A stretch of 64,000 bases of DNA from the NCBI RefSeq assembly GCF_030732095.1, contig NZ_JAVAMQ010000011.1:62001-126000 (forward strand). The letters run 5' to 3'. The notes under the pieces were generated by a model. The model made no database searches and was not told the DNA's origin. It saw only the letters and a program-made list of their open reading frames with translations. The translations under genes were made by a program, and so were the position numbers. Below are positions 61,405-64,000 of this stretch, piece by piece. Source of the stretch: Paracoccus spongiarum. GTDB lineage: Bacteria; Pseudomonadota; Alphaproteobacteria; Rhodobacterales; Rhodobacteraceae. Position 1 is the first letter of the stretch; each line of letters starts with the position of its first letter.

Positions 61405-61448
61405 TGTCTTCCTCTCCCTTCTTCGGTTCTGTGCGAATGGACATGCCG

Positions 61449-62234
61449 TCAGCCAAGGTCGCCTCCCGCGACGGGCAGGACGGTGCCGGTGATGTAGGAG
61501 GCCTCGTCCGAGGCCAGGAACAGGATCGGCGCGGCCTGTTCCTCGATGCTGCCATAGCGGTGCATGAAGGCCGACTGGCGGACCTGGTCGACGACCTCGG
61601 CCATCCAGGCTTGCTCGCGCGGGCTGTCGCCCTCGGCATTGCGCGGAATGCGGCGGGGCGGCGCCTCGGTTCCCCCGGGCGCGGTGGCCACGACGCGGAT
61701 GTTCTGCCCCGCCAGTTCCATCGCCAGTGACTGGGTGATCGCATTCACTCCGCCCTTGGCCGCCGAATAGGGCACGCGGTGGATGCCGCGGGTGGCGTTC
61801 GACGAGACGTTGACGATGGTCCCGCCGCCGCGCGCGGCCAGATGCGGCAGCACCGCCCGGCAGCAATACAGTGTCGGCATCAGCGAGCGGCGGATCTCGG
61901 CGTCGATCTGGTCGGGCTCGAATGCGGCGAAGGGGCGCATGCGGATCGCGCCGCCGACATTGTTGATGAGGATGTCGACGCCGCCGAAGCGGTCGGCGGC
62001 GTGGCCCATCGCGGCCTCGGCCCCCTGCCAGGTCTCGAGATCGGCGGTGACGGCCGCCGCCTCGCCGCCGGCCTCGGCGGCGACCTCGGTCACGAAATCG
62101 GCGCGGTCCACGAACAGCACCCTGCCGCCCTCGGCCGCCGCGCGCAGGGCGACGGCGCGACCGATCCCCTGCGCGGCCCCGGTCACGACCAGCACCTTGC
62201 CGGCAAAGCGGCCGGGAAAGACCGCGGCGCTCAT
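61449..62234 (-). CDS. benD: Benzoate cis-diol dehydrogenase
   Basis: A 261-residue short-chain dehydrogenase. TGAAQGIG is the NAD-binding motif, LINNVGGAI the core strand, and Tyr in VPYSAAKGG the catalytic Yx3K. It oxidises and decarboxylates the benzoate diol formed by BenABC to catechol with NAD+. The start ATG 62234 overlaps the benC stop (ATGA), so it is coupled to the dioxygenase. Function follows from motif plus position. Confidence 0.93.
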   Translation of the reverse strand: MSAAVFPGRFAGKVLVVTGAAQGIGRAVALRAAAEGGRVLFVDRADFVTEVAAEAGGEAAAVTADLETWQGAEAAMGHAADRFGGVDILINNVGGAIRMRPFAAFEPDQIDAEIRRSLMPTLYCCRAVLPHLAARGGGTIVNVSSNATRGIHRVPYSAAKGGVNAITQSLAMELAGQNIRVVATAPGGTEAPPRRIPRNAEGDSPREQAWMAEVVDQVRQSAFMHRYGSIEEQAAPILFLASDEASYITGTVLPVAGGDLG

Positions 62235-63259
62235 GCGCTGGCCTTCAGCGGCGCGTTTGGCGTGAACTTCTCGTAGTGGAAGCTGGCCGGGCGGATGCCG
62301 TCGTCGTCCAGGTAGTGGCGGACGGCATCGACCATCGGCGGAGGACCGCACAGGTAGACATCGACCTCGCCCGCGGCCAGCATGTCCTCGGGCATGTGCT
62401 GGATGACCCAGCCCTTGCGCGGGTGGTCCGAGGCCGGATCGGCCACCACCGTCGCGAAGGTGAAGTTCGGCAGCCGCGCGGTAAAGGCCGCGATCTGATC
62501 GACCAGCACCAGGTCCAGATCGCGGGTCACGCCGTAGATCAGGTGGATCTGGCGGCGCGATCCGGCGCGCGCCAGAACCTCGAGCATCGACAGGAAGGGC
62601 GCAAGCCCGGTGCCGCCGGCCAGGAACAGCAGCGGCCCCTCGCCCTCGCGCAGATAGAAGCTGCCCATCGGCCCGGTCAGTTCCAGACGGTCGCCGGCGG
62701 CGGCCCGCGCCAGCCAGTTGCTCATCAGCCCGTCGGGGATCTTCTTGATGAGAAACCCCAGATCGCGGTCGCCCGGCGCGGTGCTGAAGGAATAGGAGCG
62801 GTGATCGCCACTGCCCGGCACGGCGATGTTGACATACTGGCCGGGCAGGAAGCCGGGCGCGGTCGCCCCCTCGTCGATGGCCAGTTCCAGCACCACGGCC
62901 GCGTCGTGATGCGGCGCGATGCGGGTGACGGTGGCCGCGATCGTCTGCTGGCCGGTCTTGCAGGACGCGGCCGTCACAGGCACCGACAGCACGCAATCCG
63001 AGGACGGCACCATCTGGCAGGTCAGCACCAGCCCGCCCCGGGCCTCGTCCTCGGTCAGGGCGTCGTCGATATACTCGTCGCCCAGGTCATAGCTGCCGCT
63101 TTCGGCGCGGCATTTGCAGGTACCGCAAACGCCGTCCGAACAGTCCATCGGCAGGTTGATCTTGTTGCGGAACGCCGCGTCAAGGATCTTCTCGCCGGGC
63201 TTGCAGTCCACGAAGCGGGTCACCCCGTCCTCGAAATTCAGCGCGATCGTATAGCACAT
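62231..63259 (-). CDS. benC: Benzoate 1,2-dioxygenase reductase component
   Basis: A 342-residue one-chain reductase: an N-terminal plant-type [2Fe-2S] ferredoxin with CSDGVCGTCKC and a fourth cysteine in VLTCQMV, an FAD domain (RSYSFSTAPGDRDLGFLIKK), and an NAD domain (FLAGGTGLAPFLSMLEVLAR). It passes NADH electrons to the BenAB oxygenase. AGGAGG precedes ATG 63259. It lies 40 bp after benB. Confidence 0.95.
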   Translation of the reverse strand: MCYTIALNFEDGVTRFVDCKPGEKILDAAFRNKINLPMDCSDGVCGTCKCRAESGSYDLGDEYIDDALTEDEARGGLVLTCQMVPSSDCVLSVPVTAASCKTGQQTIAATVTRIAPHHDAAVVLELAIDEGATAPGFLPGQYVNIAVPGSGDHRSYSFSTAPGDRDLGFLIKKIPDGLMSNWLARAAAGDRLELTGPMGSFYLREGEGPLLFLAGGTGLAPFLSMLEVLARAGSRRQIHLIYGVTRDLDLVLVDQIAAFTARLPNFTFATVVADPASDHPRKGWVIQHMPEDMLAAGEVDVYLCGPPPMVDAVRHYLDDDGIRPASFHYEKFTPNAPLKASA

Positions 63260-63299
63260 GGTCGCCTCCTCCTTGCGGTTGTGCGGGGTCAGGCGGTCC

Positions 63300-63815
63300 T
63301 CAGACGTGATAGACGTCGATGACCTGGCGGATGTAGTCGTTCTTCAGCACGATCTTCTTCGCGGCGATGCGCAGCCCCTCGCCGGTCTGGCGCAGGGTCA
63401 CGAACATCGTCCCGAAGAACTGGTCGGTGGTCTTGTAGCGGTGGTTGAGGGTGTGGAAGTTGTAGCGGACATCCACCTCGGCGCCGCGATCGGCCAGCAC
63501 CTCGACGTTCTGCACCGCATGGCTGGTGCGCGGTTCGGGCGTCGATGCACCCGAGCGTTCGGTCTTGATGCGGAAGACGCGATCCTCAAGCCCCTCGCGG
63601 TTCGGGTAGTAGATCAGCGAGATCTCGGATTGCGGGTCCTCTGTGGTCTGGTCGTTGTCGTCCCAGGCCGGCATCCAGTAGGAGGCGTCGGGCGCATAGC
63701 AGGTCAGCCATTCATCCCACTGCCGGTCGTCCAGCAGGCGCGCCTCGCGATAGAGAAAGGCGCAGATGGCGTGATGGTCGATGCCCGCGCGGGCGGTGTC
63801 GTGATCCAGGCTCAT
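63300..63815 (-). CDS. benB: Benzoate 1,2-dioxygenase small (beta) subunit
   Basis: A 171-residue beta subunit of a Rieske ring-hydroxylating oxygenase: AICAFLYREARLLDDRQWDE, CYAPDASYWMPAWDDND and LNHRYKTTDQFFGTMFVTLR are family segments. It stabilises the alpha3beta3 enzyme and does not carry the metal sites. The ATG 63815 overlaps the benA stop (ATGA). Choice of benzoate over related acids follows from benC and benD. Confidence 0.94.
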   Translation of the reverse strand: MSLDHDTARAGIDHHAICAFLYREARLLDDRQWDEWLTCYAPDASYWMPAWDDNDQTTEDPQSEISLIYYPNREGLEDRVFRIKTERSGASTPEPRTSHAVQNVEVLADRGAEVDVRYNFHTLNHRYKTTDQFFGTMFVTLRQTGEGLRIAAKKIVLKNDYIRQVIDVYHV

Positions 63816-64000
63816 GCTGCTTCTCCCGTGTTCTGACCGGCTTTCTCGGCGGCAAGCGCCGCGCGCATCACGCCGGCCCAGTGTTCGTGCTGGCAGACGA
63901 ACAGCCCCTCGTCCTCGCTGCGTTCGCCCGACATGACCGGGTTCAGCCCCATGCGGCGGGCGTTCTCGTCCGGGCCATGCACCCACAGCGGCGCGCCGCG
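63812..64000 (-). CDS. benA: Benzoate 1,2-dioxygenase large (alpha) subunit, C-terminal end
   Basis: The last 62 codons of the catalytic subunit enter from the right window edge: LWVHGPDENARRMGLNPVMS, then EDEGLFVCQHEHWAGVM, as in the C-terminus of BenA. The Rieske and mononuclear iron domains are outside the window. It is the first recognisable gene of the leftward ben operon. Confidence 0.85.
   Translation of the reverse strand, partial: RGAPLWVHGPDENARRMGLNPVMSGERSEDEGLFVCQHEHWAGVMRAALAAEKAGQNTGEAA

Overview
The window is a high-GC stretch of an alphaproteobacterial chromosome, most likely Rhodobacteraceae and close to Paracoccus. The placement rests on gene content and order rather than a search: helicase-hslR-fdxA-carD, DUF2849-cysI-cysH-DUF934-fpr behind a divergent Lrp/AsnC gene, pccB-pccA-methylmalonyl-CoA mutase, and glnB-glnA beside a fused nnrE/nnrD. 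Most genes sit in short operons with 4 to 8 nt overlaps.

Layout. 1-5923: Na+/H+ antiporter (cut by the window edge), old yellow enzyme, glnA-glnB, NAD(P)HX repair enzyme, tRNA-Leu(UAG). 5924-13050: a decayed accessory segment. Two degenerate copies of one zinc-ribbon, transposase-like gene lie in inverted orientation and bracket a very large, frameshifted gene for an exported protein with a peptidoglycan-binding-like segment. 13057-24729: housekeeping genes (carD, fdxA, hslR, SUV3-like helicase, TPR protein, SCP2 protein, lipase, corC, ybeY, phoH, Mla-type ABC transporter, alr). 24798-33833: propionyl-CoA assimilation (pccB, pccA, mutase) with three tandem small glycine-rich lipoproteins inserted, and a possible PccR-type operator upstream of pccB. 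33963-42824: homoserine dehydrogenase, lytic transglycosylase, ssb, leucine dehydrogenase-like enzyme, EamA transporter, small metal-binding protein, sirtuin, nuclease/phosphatase-fold protein. 42874-47539: cobalamin riboswitch with btuB and btuFCD-type genes. 47570-56698: orphan ParA, ABM protein, dipeptidase, Lrp/AsnC regulator, assimilatory sulfate reduction operon, large OmpA-family protein. 56785-58266: remnants of a TRAP permease and an aminotransferase. 58325-64000: benzoate operon read leftward (benA cut by the edge, benB, benC, benD, AAHS transporter, enol-lactonase, BKACE).

The parts connect. Vitamin B12 uptake under riboswitch control can supply the B12-dependent methylmalonyl-CoA mutase, which finishes the propionyl-CoA route; the leucine/valine-type dehydrogenase may feed branched-chain carbon into it. 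The benzoate operon carries an enol-lactonase next to a beta-keto acid cleavage enzyme, suggesting an alternative last step that turns 3-oxoadipate into succinyl-CoA and acetoacetate. The most unusual region is the decayed island at 6178-12976. No CRISPR array, intact prophage or intact IS was seen.
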